Assembly: GCA_002573585.1 (NCBI GenBank)
Contig: PDNB01000009.1
Location: 186,001 to 250,000, forward strand
Length of the DNA stretch: 64,000 nt
Source of the DNA: Helicocarpus griseus UAMH5409
Lineage: Eukaryota; Ascomycota; Eurotiomycetes; Onygenales; Ajellomycetaceae
Direction: 5' to 3'
The notes beneath the pieces were generated by a model. The model made no database searches. It was not told the origin of the DNA and saw nothing but the letters and a program-made list of their open reading frames with translations. A program made the position numbers and the translations under genes. This document shows, piece after piece, positions 22,598 through 35,038 of the stretch (positions are counted from its first letter, which is position 1; the number at the start of each line of letters is the position of its first letter).

Positions 22598-24401
22598 ATG
22601 TTCGGCACCCTTATACACGGTTCCCAAGATAAAGAGCAACTGACCTTTGTCGAAAACACGGACCCCGAGTCTGCACTGAGCCGTAATCGTCGTGATAAGC
22701 GGCATATTTCGTGCAAGTCCTGTCGGGCAAGAAAGGTGAGGCCTGCTTTTCGCCACTGCAAATTGAATATTACATATAGCAATCCTCTTCACCTGTTTTA
22801 AAGAAGTGGCGGAATAGTTTACTTACTCAGTATCTTTCAGGTCCGGTGCAGTGGACAGCCAGAAGGCTGTGGGAGGTGCGCCGCTATGTCAATCGAATGC
22901 CAGTACCCAGGGCGTGAATCTCGACAGAGAAAACGATCTTCCGGGCGACAGTCCATAGGAGCATTCAATACTGCTGGGACCGTGAGTAGCAGTGGCGCTT
23001 CCGCACTTGATAATCAGCGGAAGCCAAACCAGGGCCTGATTCAAGAGCAAGACGAGTACCGGCAGCAGGAACAAATGGACCAACGGTTACCCGGGTCACC
23101 ACCTGAGAATTCCAACTTAGAAGGAAGTGCTAGGACGGCACCAGAAGACTGGTTGGATATAAATAACTTCATCAATCCGATAATGATGATGACGCCACTG
23201 GCAAACATCAATGATGGAATCAATATCATGAACGAAGTCGGGGGAAGTTCTGTTTCTGGAGATGGTGATAGTTCAAATGGTACATAAAACCCGGAGCTCT
23301 GAAGTTTCTCGAGTGTGAATGCCGGTGCGCATTGACATGATTGAGCTCTGCGGGGTTCAATATGATGAAGAAATTTTGTTAATGTCAGCGCTAACAAACC
23401 CACCCGTGCAAAATCTAGATTTCGATATCGAAACGGACACCCCTGTCAGCAGCTTTCCTAGCCCAGATGCCGTAGCGCAATCATTGTTGTTGCCATCTTC
23501 ATACGATTGCTTCTCAGGTGTGGCATCGTCAGATCAGTCCACGCGCAACCTGCAATCTAAATCAGCCAATGCTCGTAGCAATACGACTAATAATGACGCC
23601 AACCAACCGCAACATCGCTCACCTCATATACCGGATACGACTGGCTATTTACCATCATGGTCTCCAAGAAGTCCAAAAAACAGCCCTGTGTTGCTGATGA
23701 CCCCAGTGTCTTCGGGAACCCAGAGACAAACGCCATCGATGCAAAGCACAGAGCGAAACCATGCCAAAGATGGCTGTAAATGTTTGCACCTTACTGCATG
23801 TCTTCTCGAAAAGCTTGGGGCAGAAAAGGTTAGAGATGAGACGACAGCCTTAGACGCGTTGCTAGGTTGTTTTCGGCGAGGGTTAGTGCAGTACAATACC
23901 ATCTTAGGTTGTGACCGCTGCGTCTCCTTGAGTGAGAATAACATGCTGCTGGTCATGGCGGGACAATATATGGGCGCCATTTGCCAACGCATCGTTATGA
24001 CCTACCTTGGGCTGCAGAGAGGGCATAATCAGCACGAACAAACAGTGATACCTGCCGGCGGATGGAATACCGATGGAAGCGGCTTTGAATGGAACAGCGA
24101 AGGAGACAGGGGCAATTCGACCGATATCACGGTTTCAGCCAAAGGCAAAGGCCCACGAACAGCTGGTGACATGTGGTTCTGTTCTTACCGCATCGAAAGC
24201 GGAAGTGAACGTATGCAAGTTCTTCGATGCCTCATAACCGTTCAAGTGACGGAGTTCACGCAGATTTTGGAAAAGCTCAGGGCACGAGCGGGCAATCGGA
24301 GGGAGCATCTGATGCTTTTAACCGGTACCGAGAAGAGGATAAAAAGGATACGGAGATTGTTGTACGATAATTTCAATTGGTCTTTAGACGGTGGCATATG
24401 A
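22598..24401 (+). CDS. AflR-like Zn2Cys6 transcription factor (pathway regulator)
   Basis: Predicted nuclear DNA-binding activator of the cluster. Exons 22598-22735, 22841-23279 and 23419-24401 give 519 aa. The binuclear zinc cluster CKSCRARKVRCSGQPEGC..C......C spans the first intron, at about residues 39-66, followed by a basic stretch (RESRQRKR). A long polar Ser/Asn/Gln-rich linker follows. The C-terminal half has the aflatoxin-regulatory-protein type domain with DGCKCLHLTACLLEKL and LVQYNTILGCDRCVSLSENNMLLVMAGQY. Intron 2 (139 nt, GTACAT...AATCTAG) is the least certain. It removes the stop at 23285 and keeps frame through a split Asp codon. Factors of this class normally control an adjacent polyketide pathway; the PKS starts about 2.2 kb downstream. 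Confidence 0.88.
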
Positions 24402-24972
24402 GTTTCCCCCAAAAAAGATAGAATAGGACGCGTTGTCTCATGTAGCTATCATATAGAATGCATCTTAATGGGCTTGCCTATTTAAATGAATGAGCGAAGC
24501 CCCCAGTGGTAATGTGATAGCCCTGACTCCGTACAAGCAAAGGGGTAGTACATGTACAGTACACTCTCGATTCCTTGCGAAGATTCCTTGTGCGTTCCAG
24601 CCGTCATCGAATAATGATGTAACATAATGCTGCTGGAAAAGGGCAATTTCAATGTTAAGATCAGGAGATAATCCGGATGATGACATTTCTAGCAAAATAT
24701 GCGCGGCTCGCTTAATGATATAATCGGACGCGCCAAACCACATTCAACGCTATCACCGAACATCAACGTCACCGACAAACCGAAGGATGGAATCTTAATT
24801 ATTTATGCGCGCCAATAAGAATACTGTGTTTACATATACGCACTTGAATTCCAATAGAGAATCTAGTTATGGAGATAGCGACTATCTGAGCGGCTACGCC
24901 TATTCTTGCAAAATACTCCAACAAGGGGAACGTCCCGTTGCAGACAGACCATCCAATCTCCCTCATGCTTTA
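24402..24972. other. Convergent 3' flanks
   Basis: Lies between the 3' ends of the regulator (plus) and the hydrolase (minus). It holds a GTACATGTACAGTAC palindrome-like sequence near 24547. An open frame at 24465-24743 (minus) has no recognisable domain. Confidence 0.4.
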
Positions 24973-25909
24973 TCAAAGATGTAGCCCCCCAACTCTTTCC
25001 GACTGGTTGATAGCCCATTCCAGAGCTCTCAAGACAGCTTTAATTTCAGGGTCTTTCTGTGGTGGCTGATGGCCTCCGCTATGCTCCAGCTTCTTTGTCA
25101 AATGCTCTTCACACAGCCCACTCGCCGCATCCGACATGTTTCTCATGAAGTCAAAGTCTCGTTTGCCCCAAATGTGAACCGTTGGTGTTCGTATTTTCTC
25201 TCTAAGAAGTTGCGGATGCATGACTCGCGGAGCTTCAGAGCCGTCCCCGTTCATGTATACGCTCATGTCGTAGGCGGGCAATAGCGCATTGTTTTTTCTG
25301 GCGGGGATGACTGTCTGCAACAGCAAATCGCGGAACTGGCGCTCCTCGCGCGTCAAATCCAGGCTATCTTCTGAAGGTACTCTTATATTGTGCCACGGGA
25401 CGGTGCACAGTCGTTGTATGATACTTTGGCAATAACCGGCATCAGATGAACATGGAATAACCGAGGAGAAACAGAGTGCGAATTTGAATGGTGCTTGGTT
25501 GCCGCTCACTTGCTGCTGATGCATGTATGAGAGAGCAAGTGCACCTCCCTGGCTAAAGCCGAAAACCCCGTCGAAGGGGCCGAGATCGTTGATGGTCGCG
25601 TCGAGATGCTCTAGGGCCTCTATCATTGCACCAGGTGAGTATCCTGCAGTGTGGGAGAAGAATGGCCCTTCAAGGTGAAGACCCATCCCTTGAAGATTGT
25701 TGGTATTAGCTGAAGCCTACACTTCGCGACTTATTTCGGAAGTATTGAAAGGCAGTTATGACTTGCTTACCTGGACCTCTTTCGCATTCAACAGGCCCAT
25801 CGACGAAGATGAGCTCAAAGCTGGGGTCGATGCGTCTGAGCAACGGCGAGAACTGACTTTCGCATATGCTCCCAGAACTTCCCACTCCATGCAGACATAA
25901 GATTTTCAT
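24973..25909 (-). CDS. FSH1/LovG-type serine hydrolase (likely PKS product release)
   Basis: An alpha/beta hydrolase of the fungal FSH1 family. LovG, a member, releases the polyketide from the lovastatin nonaketide synthase. Exons 25909-25771 and 25688-24973 give 284 aa. The N-terminus has the first strand and oxyanion region MKILCLHGVGSSG, the nucleophile elbow is GFSQGG (Ser92), an acidic residue lies in WGKRDFDFM, and the catalytic His is in HSGGHQPP (His253). There is no signal peptide. The intron acceptor TCTTCAAG is weaker than most here, but the joined frame GPGMGLHLEGPFF fits the family. It is divergent from the PKS gene, 681 bp apart, and that PKS has no thioesterase, so an in-trans release role is the simplest inference. 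Confidence 0.9.
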
Positions 25910-26590
25910 ATCGCTTGATTTCAGCTGGATATCCTTTCAGTTTCGATGGGACGTTTGGGTGGTTTAACTGAGTGCACGTGGAAACGTGATGAGGTTCACG
26001 AGAATACAACAAGCCTAGGCTGGAACTGTTGTGAACCTTTTTTTTGAAAATCAGAACATAATCAATTGTCGTCAGACTATTTTTCCTTTCCACAGAATGT
26101 GCGAAGTATCTGATTTCCGTATTTGGCATTTTCCGTCCCGCTTTGGATATCTCGCCCACTTCCCGATCGGGATATACGGCGGCTCAGCCTCGCCCCTAGA
26201 GCACGGAACAGACGAAAAGATCAAAGGTTCCATGGCACTCTCAGCATTGCAGGCATCATTCTACATCTAATTATCTAGTGCGCTTTGAAAAACCTCATTC
26301 ATCCTCCCCGGAGCCTCGCCACGAGGTGACACGCCGAAAGGGGTGATGCGATGCTTCCTGGCCCTATAGGATGTCCAAGACTTCTAGGAACAGGAGAGCG
26401 TGTCATTCATAACAAATGCAACGCTAAGTAGAAGGAATCATAGTGACCTTTATTTTATTTTATTCATTTATTCATTTTTTTCATTTCTTTTTTTTTTTTT
26501 TTCCCCTTAACCGATTAATAAAGAACTCCAACCCACGCAGCATACACACAATTCTGCTACCTCTATCAAATTTACCAAACGAAGGACAAT
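25910..26590. promoter_or_regulatory. Divergent promoter of hydrolase and PKS
   Basis: A 681-bp shared upstream region. It contains a perfect 12-bp palindrome TCCCGATCGGGA at 26161-26172 and a spaced palindrome CCTCGCCACGAGG at 26314-26326, whose core TCGNNNCGA resembles, with a shorter spacer, the TCGN5CGA site bound by AflR. A T-rich leader at 26445-26510 precedes the PKS start. Confidence 0.45.
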
Positions 26591-29500
26591 ATGGCGAGTT
26601 CAGACAGACAAGAGCCTATAGCTATTATAGGGGCCTCATGTCGCCTGCCGGGAGAAGCTTCCTCCTTAGGCAGCCTATGGGACATGATCAGTCATGAGAA
26701 AACAGGTCACGGCAGAGTCCCAGCCGAACGATGGGACGGTGATATGTGGCATCACCCAGACCCAGATAGGAAGGGCTCAGTAAGTTGTGATCAGGCAACT
26801 CACTTGTCTGATTATTGTGCATAAATCAACTTCCACTTTTGCTGACATGAAATATTCAGATCAGTGTTAAACATGGATATTTTCTCAAGCAAGACCTAAG
26901 CCGCTTCGACGCGCCATTCTTTTCGACTACGGCAAAAGAAGCTGCTGCCATGGACCCAATGAAGCGGCTGCTTCTCGAGGTCTGCTACGAGAGCATCGAA
27001 AACGGTGAGATCACTCACGTCACATTAGTTTTACTGGATATCACTGACAGCATATAGCTGGGATTCCGGTGGAAAATTTGATGGACTCTCAGACTGGGTG
27101 CTACGTCGGTTGCATGACAAACGACTATGAGATGCTCTCATTACACGATATATATGACGTCGGCCATACCGCTGCGTCCGCTACAAGCGAGGCCATGATT
27201 GCCAACCGAGTCTCTTGGTTTTTCGGTTGTCGTGGCCCAAGTCTCACACTCGACACAGCTTGTTCATCTAGTTTATATGCCCTTCATCTAGCCTGTCAAT
27301 CGCTAAGGCTCAAGGAAACTGAAATGGTAAATCTATCAACCAAAGTCCTTCTATTCTCGTGTCTTTAAGGTGCTAATAATGTTTCAGGGTCTTGTTGCTG
27401 GTGTCAATTTGATCATTGTTCCAAACACAATGCATCAATTGTCAGCTATGCATATGTTGAGCAGCGAAGGGATATCCCACACCTTCGACAGTCGAGCTAA
27501 CGGCTATGGCCGTGGCGAAGGGATAGGGTGTCTCATCGTCAAGCGCCTATCTGACGCCCTTCGAGATGGGGACACGATCCGTGCAGTCATTCGCGGTACC
27601 GGCGCGAATGCGGACGGTAAGACGCCGAGTGTGACGCAACCTAGCTCTCTTGCCCAAGCAGACCTCATCAACCGAACTTACGAGATGGCTGGTCTTTCTC
27701 AGGAATCAACCCAATATTTTGAATGCCATGGAACAGGAACCCCGGTTGGGGTAAGTCTACTATAGTTTTGCGTCTATGAGATTGCTGACTGGTGTTAGGA
27801 TCCTATTGAATTAACAGCAATCGCCTCAACGCTTGGTGCAAGTCGTGTTGCCGCTGGTTTAGGCCCTTTATATATCGGTAGCATTAAGCCCAATGTAGGC
27901 CATACAGAAGGGTGCTCTGGGTTAGCTGGAGTCTTCAAGGCTCTTGTTTGTCTTGAAAAAGGCATGCTTGTTCCAACTTATGGCGTCAAGGAAATAAACC
28001 CCAAGCTAAAACTCGCCGAGTGGAATCTTGCTCTACCAACGCACACAATGAGATGGCCCACCCGAGGGCAGCGCCGTATCAGCGTCAATTCTTTCGGCTT
28101 TGGGGGAGCAAATGCGCATGTAATACTTGATGATGCGTATCACTACCTCACTAACCGAGGAATTGTGGGAAACCACACTACCACTATTCATGAGGATGAT
28201 GGTGGCTCGGAGTCGGGCATCAGTGTGGGACCTGATACGCCATTTGAGGATGTACAGAGCAACAAGCGCCTGTTTGTCTTTAGTACAAAGGATCAAGCAG
28301 GCGTTAGGAGACTGGCAAATGCATACGCAGATTCACTTGCAAAACCTGGTCTTGACAAAATAGACAGACACTATATCAATAATCTAGCCTACACCCTTTC
28401 AACACGTCGTTCCCACTTCGACTTCCGCAGCTTTACCGTGGCTTCAACCCTTGCAGATCTTAGCGCACAGCTTTCTAAAGGCTTACCAAAGATAAAGCGG
28501 TCATCGCGGCAAGACAACAACCTTGTCTTTTGCTTCACGGGCCAGGGCGCACAGTGGCCTGCTATGGGAGTGCCGCTTATCAGCAATTCTGTTTTCAGAG
28601 GCAGCATGGAAGCATCCCAAAAGTATCTCAAAGAACTGGGGTGCGAGTGGGATGTATTCGGGGAACTTGAAAAGACGTCTGATTCCAAGATCAGATTCCC
28701 AGAGTATAGCCAAACGCTTTGTACTGTGCTTCAAATTGCCCTTGTAGACCTTTTAAGGGAGTGGAAAGTGGCACCAAAAGCAACGGTTGGGCATTCGAGC
28801 GGTGAAATAGGTAAGGCTCCTTCTTAGCCTAGCATTCCCTGAGCTTTGCATATTAATATCTAACCATCAATAGCCGCCGCCTATGCTGCATCCTACATCA
28901 GCCACGCCGATGCCGTGAAAATAGCCTATGTCCGTGGTCTCAGCTCGGCTTCAGTCACCCAACAAGGTGCTATGCTAGCTGCGGGCCTCTCTCAATCCCA
29001 GGCTCAAGAATATCTCTCCAGAGTCCCGTATGAATCTGCTGTTGTCGCGTGCATTAACAGTCCGTCCAGCGTAACTCTATCGGGAGACATAGACGCAATA
29101 AACACCCTCGAGGCCCTTATATCGGCCGATGGCAAATTTGCCCGCAAACTCAAGGTCGAAACAGCATACCACTCACCGCACATGCGCTCCGTCGCTCAAG
29201 GTTATCTCGAGCGCATTGGCCATGTTTTACCACTCAAAGATGGACTCACTGATGAGGAAGATGCCAGCGAAACCGTGATGTTTTCTTCACTCACAGGGAG
29301 ACAAGTATCGCCCCAAGAGCTCACTGCTGAGTACTGGGTCTCCAATATGTGTGCACCCGTTGAGTTCTCTGCAGCTGTTTCTAGCCTTCTTGCGCACACT
29401 GTGCTTACTTCTGGTCGCAAGAGGAAGGTGCCAATACGCTGGGGAAGCTTCCTGGAAATTGGTCCGCATGCTGCGTTGCAGGGTCCAGTACAGCAGATTG

Positions 29501-32500
29501 TTGCGGCCAGTTCAAGCAAGGCGGCTAAAGAGGCTCCTTATATGTCGATGATATCTCGCGGTAAGGACGCCACGGATACAGCGCTGGCGACAGCAGGGCA
29601 CCTTTGGGCATTGGGATACAACGTCGATCTCTCAGCCGTGAATGAGACCGGAAACGTGCCATTTGTGGCAGGACCTAAGGTGCTGACTGACCTGCCTTCG
29701 TACCCTTGGAATCATTCAAGAGGGTACTGGCACGAATCATATACCATGCGTTCTAATCGCTTCCCATCAGCTCCGCGGACAGACCTTTTAGGTGTACCTG
29801 TGGATTTACAAAATAACATGGAGCCCAGGTGGAGGAACCATCTACGCATCTCAGAAAATCCGTGGATTGAAGACCATAAAATCACAGGCACCGTTTTATA
29901 TCCCGCCGCCGGTATGCTTGTCATGGCTTTGGAAGGCGCCTTACAAACAGCTGACGCAAGTAAGAGGCTGCATGGCTTTCGGTTTCGTGAAGTTGGTTTC
30001 GAGCGTGGCTTGATGGTGACGTCTGGGGGCGATGCTGCTGTCGAAACCTGTCTTAGTTTGCAACCTCATGCCACAGTACCAGGGCAGTTCAAATTCACAA
30101 TATATTCCACTACTACCGGGACATCGTGGACGAAGCATTGCAGTGGCATTATAGCACTGGAATATGCTGCAGCGGGACCAAGCGACGTTGAGGAGTCAGA
30201 TGTCGATATTGCTTGGGGCCAGCAATCAAAGCTTTACAAGCAGCTCCGGGAAGACGCTGTTGCTGATGAAGTCGACGTCGATGACTTCTACGATCACCTG
30301 GAAAGCATTGGTATGGAATACGGCCCACTCTTCCGCAATGTCGTTTCGCTGTCTGCCGTTCCGTCGATGCATGCTTCACATGGCGCCGTTCTGATCCCGG
30401 ATACCAAGTCAACGATGCCTGCGAATTTTGAATACGCACACGTTATGCATCCAGCTACTATGGATGCCATTTTCCATCTGCTTCTTGCTGCTTTCAATGA
30501 TGGGAGGCCCATCCATGAAGCAGCCGTGCCATATAGTATTGGAGATATGTTTGTTGCCGCGGAGCAGCCACAACGTGCCGGTGGACGTTTCCACGGCTAT
30601 GGGCAATTGGTATCAAAGAGCGAGGGCGGCCGCGAAATGACTGGGGACCTTGTCGTATCAGACGAGTCTTGGTCAGCACCTAGATTGACTGTCAAGGACT
30701 TTGTTCTGCGACAGGTTACATCTGCTGATAGCTCCACAGTTACTGGTAATTCTAGTAAGGTCGACGCTTTGAAAAAGTGTGCGCGTGTGGTATGGAGGGA
30801 AGACGTGAACTTCATCCGCAACTACGATGAGATCACAAGACTCCGCGATTCGAGAGGGGACATTGGAGAGAGCCTTCAAGCAAAATTCTCATTGTGGCTG
30901 GACCGACTGACACATAAGACATATGGTGAAGCTCTTGTGGTTCTTGATGAGGATGTCTCAGGAATGCCTGATATTCTCCGTGACCTGTGGAGCCGTGTTA
31001 GTCGACGACCAGGGCTTGAAAAAGTCACCGCCACGGCTACCAATGATGCCGCATTGAAAGCTCTTCAGGCATGTGGCCCACTATCAGTAAGAGATGCCCA
31101 ATTCAGTCTCTGGGATATATCCAATGGCGATGAACCTCCAGCACCACAGGAAGCGTACGATGCGATTATCATCATCGGGAACCAGACTGTTTCTCAGTCA
31201 GAGTCCACGACTAAACTGAAATCGTTGATCTCTCCTCAAGGCCATGTTGCTATCTTCCAAACAGAAAGGACCTGCGAAAGTGTGAAAATCACCTTGAAAG
31301 CTGCAGGATATGCCGAACCCATTGTTATTTCTGATGACGGTCCATTGAGCCTCCTCATTGCCCCCGCCGCTTCTAGCGTAACCCTCACGAAAACGCCATC
31401 AGATGTACACGTCCTCCTCCCTTCCCCTGCGAGTCCTCAACTACAGGCTCTCTTCTCCAGTCTCACCACCCTATTTTCCTCTTCTAATATCACAATGCAT
31501 CCAACAACACTGTTAGACGCAAATGGCGCAGACCTTGCCGGAAAACATGTCATTTCCCTGCTTGAAATCGATTATCCCTTGATTTACAATTGGGACAAAG
31601 ACCAGTTCACATCGTTCAAAACTCTCGTGTCTTCTGCAAGCCACCTTTTCTGGATTACGGGTGGCTGCATCATGGAATCATGGTCAGGCAGCGTCGAATT
31701 CGCTCCAGCTCAGGGTCTTCTCCGCGTGTTACGCAATGAGTACTCTCTCGTGACCCTACCACATCTAGATCTCTCTGCCAAATTCGATGCGACAGATCCA
31801 CGAAGCGCTGAATTGATTATGGACGTATGGCGTGCCTCACTCAACGAAGGAGCTGAAATGGAGTACGCTGAGCTCGATGGCATGATACACATTCCCCGCG
31901 CTATTGAGGATGCCGGATTTGACGACGAGTTGCAGCTTGCGAGTGGCAACGCGAGGCCTGCGCGCCGTTCCATCCGAGAGAACGCGGCAGCAATGAAGCT
32001 CGGGCCGACTGTAGACAGTGGGGATTATCTCTGGGTGGATGACGAAGACGCATTGCTTCCCCTGAAACCCAATGAGGTTGAAGTTCAAGTTGAGTATGTC
32101 GGCCTGAACGCAGCGGATTCATCTGAAGGCCCAAGTTCGAAGATTTCAAGTGAAGCTGTCGGCATAGTTTCTCGTTGTGGTGATAAAGTCAGCTCCGTTT
32201 CTGTTGGCCAGCGTGTTGCTGTTCTCCAGAGCGAGGCTTGCAGGACACATGTCCGCCAAACTGAGGGACTAGTAGTAGAGGTACCGGCTAATCTTCCTCC
32301 TGAGAAAGCTGCGGCCATTCCAAATGTCTTCATCGCAGCCCAATATGCTTTACTTGAGGTTGCCCGACTTGCCAAAGGCCAGGCAATCTTGGTTCACTAT
32401 GCTGCTAGTGCTCTGGGTCAGGCTGCTGTTCAAATCGCTCGGTTTGTCGGGGCGGAAGTCGTCGCGCTGGTTGCTTCGAAAGAAGAGAAAAATATTCTGA

Positions 32501-34323
32501 TCGAACAGTATGGCCTTTCTCCCGCGTGCATATTTGATTCATCGCGACAAAGTTTTGTCCCTGCTATTGCAAAGATTACCGGTGGTCGTGGCGTGGATGT
32601 CATATTTAGCAGCCAACAAAGCCCTGCACTGATGCCTTCTCTAACTATCCTCGGGGATTTGGGATACTTCCTCGACCTGAGTGTCAGCACGCCTGATAGT
32701 CCACAAGTCAACCTTCCACCCTCAAAGCGCAATGCCTCTCTTGTTCGCATCGACATCGACCGTATCATGCAGGCAAAACCTGAGGTGACCAAGATGCTGT
32801 TCAAGCGCACCTTCGGCCTCCTTTGTCAGTGTGGGATCATCGGTCCCATCTCGCCCACCACTGTCTTCCCCGTTAGCGACATGGCACAGGCTATGGATAT
32901 TATGAAATCGCAGAATCATGGTAAGGTCGTCCTGGCGCTCAACAAAGACTCTTCCGTGTTGATGCTTCCGCCCCCTGCACCAAAGCTTTCATTGGACAAG
33001 GACGCTACGTACGTCCTTGCTGGTGGATTGGGCGCCCTGGGCTTGGACATTGCGGACATGATGATAGAAAATGGCGCTAAACATCTCGTCTTTTTGTCAC
33101 GGTCTGGTGGAAGCAAGAGTGAAAAGGAGCTGGAAGGTTTCCGGAGGCGGGGAGTTCATGCAGAGGCTTTCAAGTGCGACGTCAACGATTTAGGAAACGT
33201 CACTGGCGTATTCAACCGCTTGAAGCAAGAAGGGCGGGTTGTGAAAGGCCTAGTTCAATGCGCCATGGTTCTAGAGGTACGTCTTCCGCTAACATCTTCC
33301 CTACCTTCAAGTCGTCTAATCTAATCCAAAAAAACCGCAGGACACAATCTTCGACAACATGACCCACGCCAAATGGTCGCGCGCCATCCATCCCAAAACC
33401 CACGGCTCCCGAAACCTCCTCGCCCAGCTCTCCCCATCCCCATCCCCATCCCCCTCCCCCACTTCCAGTGAAAGCCCCTTCTTCATCCTCCTCTCATCCA
33501 TTACCGGCGTAATCGGCAACACCGCCCAAGCCAACTATGCCTCAGGTAACACCTTTGAAGACGCCCTAGCCCATTACGCACGCAATCACCTGTCCATCGC
33601 CGCCACAAGCATCGACGTCGGTCTAGTCTCCGACTCGTCGCACTTCACTTCAGCCGGCGAGTTTGGAGACCTTGAAAACTATCTGCACAAATACCAGCAT
33701 GGCTGGGCCGGATTGCAGACGAATTTGAGAGAATTGCGCGTTGTGCTGGAGGCAGTGATGAGGGGCTCGACGGCCAATGGACAGGAAATTCCTGCCCAGC
33801 TTGTCCTGGGGTTGGGGGATAGATTGGTTAAGGAACCGGGAGCCACGGGGTTTGTGACGGATAGAAAGTTTGATTTGAGGGTTGTGAGCGCTGGCGGCGA
33901 TGGTGCCAGGGGTTTGAGTAAGAAGGGGGAAAGTATCGGCGAAAGGCTGAGCAAGGCGACTACGCTTGCTGAGGCTGCAGCAGCGGTTGAGGAGAGTTTC
34001 AAGGAAGAGGTTGCCAAGGCTATTGGCGTCGATGTTGATGAGGTGGATGTGCAGAAGCAGTTGCCTGAGTTTGGAGGTAAGTTATCTTGGTCCGTGGGGG
34101 AAGAAAACTTTAAGTTAAATGAAGGTTATGCTGATGTCTGTCATTGTTTGATATAGTGGACTCTCTCAAAGCCGTCGAGATCCGCAATCGCACACTGCGA
34201 GAGATGCAGAGCGACGTCTCCGTCTTTGAGTTGCTGAGTAATATGCCCCTGGCAGAGCTGGCGGTGAAGATTGCGTCCCGAAGTGGGCTGGTCAAGTTGG
34301 ATGCTGAGCAGAATTCTACGTGA
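26591..34323 (+). CDS. Highly reducing iterative type I polyketide synthase
   Basis: Builds a reduced polyketide from acetyl/malonyl units. Eight exons (26591-26779, 26860-27004, 27058-27326, 27388-27750, 27799-28810, 28874-33276, 33341-34076, 34157-34323) give about 2427 aa. Order: KS (8-430; Cys180 in DTACSSS, His315, His357), AT (GHSSG, Ser655), DH (His994 in HKITGTVLYP, Asp1190), a Rossmann-like remnant without a SAM motif (about 1260-1560), ER-like (about 1700-2030), KR (GGLGALG at about 2045; Lys2146, Ser2180, Tyr2193) and ACP (GVDSL, Ser2375). There is no thioesterase, carnitine-acyltransferase or reductase release domain. The ER looks altered: the substrate-side region is shortened (NAADSSEGPSSKISSEAVG) and the nucleotide loop reads HYAASALGQAA rather than the usual G-rich loop. 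An SP-repeat of about 10 residues lies inside the KR. Confidence 0.95.
33431..33462 (+). repeat. CCCCAT/TCCCCA low-complexity repeat within the KR domain
   Basis: Short tandem run coding for alternating Ser-Pro, directly before the KR strand FFILLSS. It keeps the frame, so it is a likely length-variable loop rather than a lesion. Confidence 0.7.
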
Positions 34324-35038
34324 TTTCTTTCCTAGTGTTGGGCTTTCCTGTATTTCATATACTTAGTAGTACTTTCGACGAGTTAGTAAATTTATTTGGG
34401 CGTGTTATGCTGAATAGAATCTGGTAGGGAAAAAAATTGGATACATACATACCTTTAATAATTTGTTTCAAGGTCTAGCCTTCGTCGGCCTCGACCGGTT
34501 CGTATTGTTTCGGAAGCCCACCAGTTCCTTCTAATCATCAGAACGAGAAGAGGCATGCGGCATTGAGTTGTTTCTCAAATGATTAAAATTACATAGTCTT
34601 ATCCAAAAATATGCTCTACCTAAACAGTGTATACTTCGAAACAGGTTCCAAAGCGACCAAAATTAAAATTTGTACATGAAGGTTGCGAAGGGAAAAACAA
34701 AGAGGAAGACGAAAAATGGGCCCAGTTCAAAAGAAAGGAAAAAGAAAAAGAAAACGAGGCGCAAGAGAACCTGGTTTGAAGCCCAGCAAAACATTCCACA
34801 TGTCGAGGTGCGTTAGGTTCACAAATGTCCCACAACTATTCGTAAAAGGCAGTTAAAGCAGAACGCGGCGGAGGGAAAGGGCGCGTTTGACACCCTTGAA
34901 GAAAACAACATGATCTCACAAAAGCCATGTACACAGGCCTTGAAAATTAGAGATGACGTATGATGATAAGCAGGCAGACAGAAGACGAAAGAGGTTCATT
35001 ATTGAAATCACGCAAGATCTAAATCTATTAAAACGATT
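34324..35038. other. Convergent 3' flanks of PKS and GDA1 genes
   Basis: Non-coding. It marks the probable right border of the putative cluster, since the next genes are conserved housekeeping genes. Confidence 0.5.
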
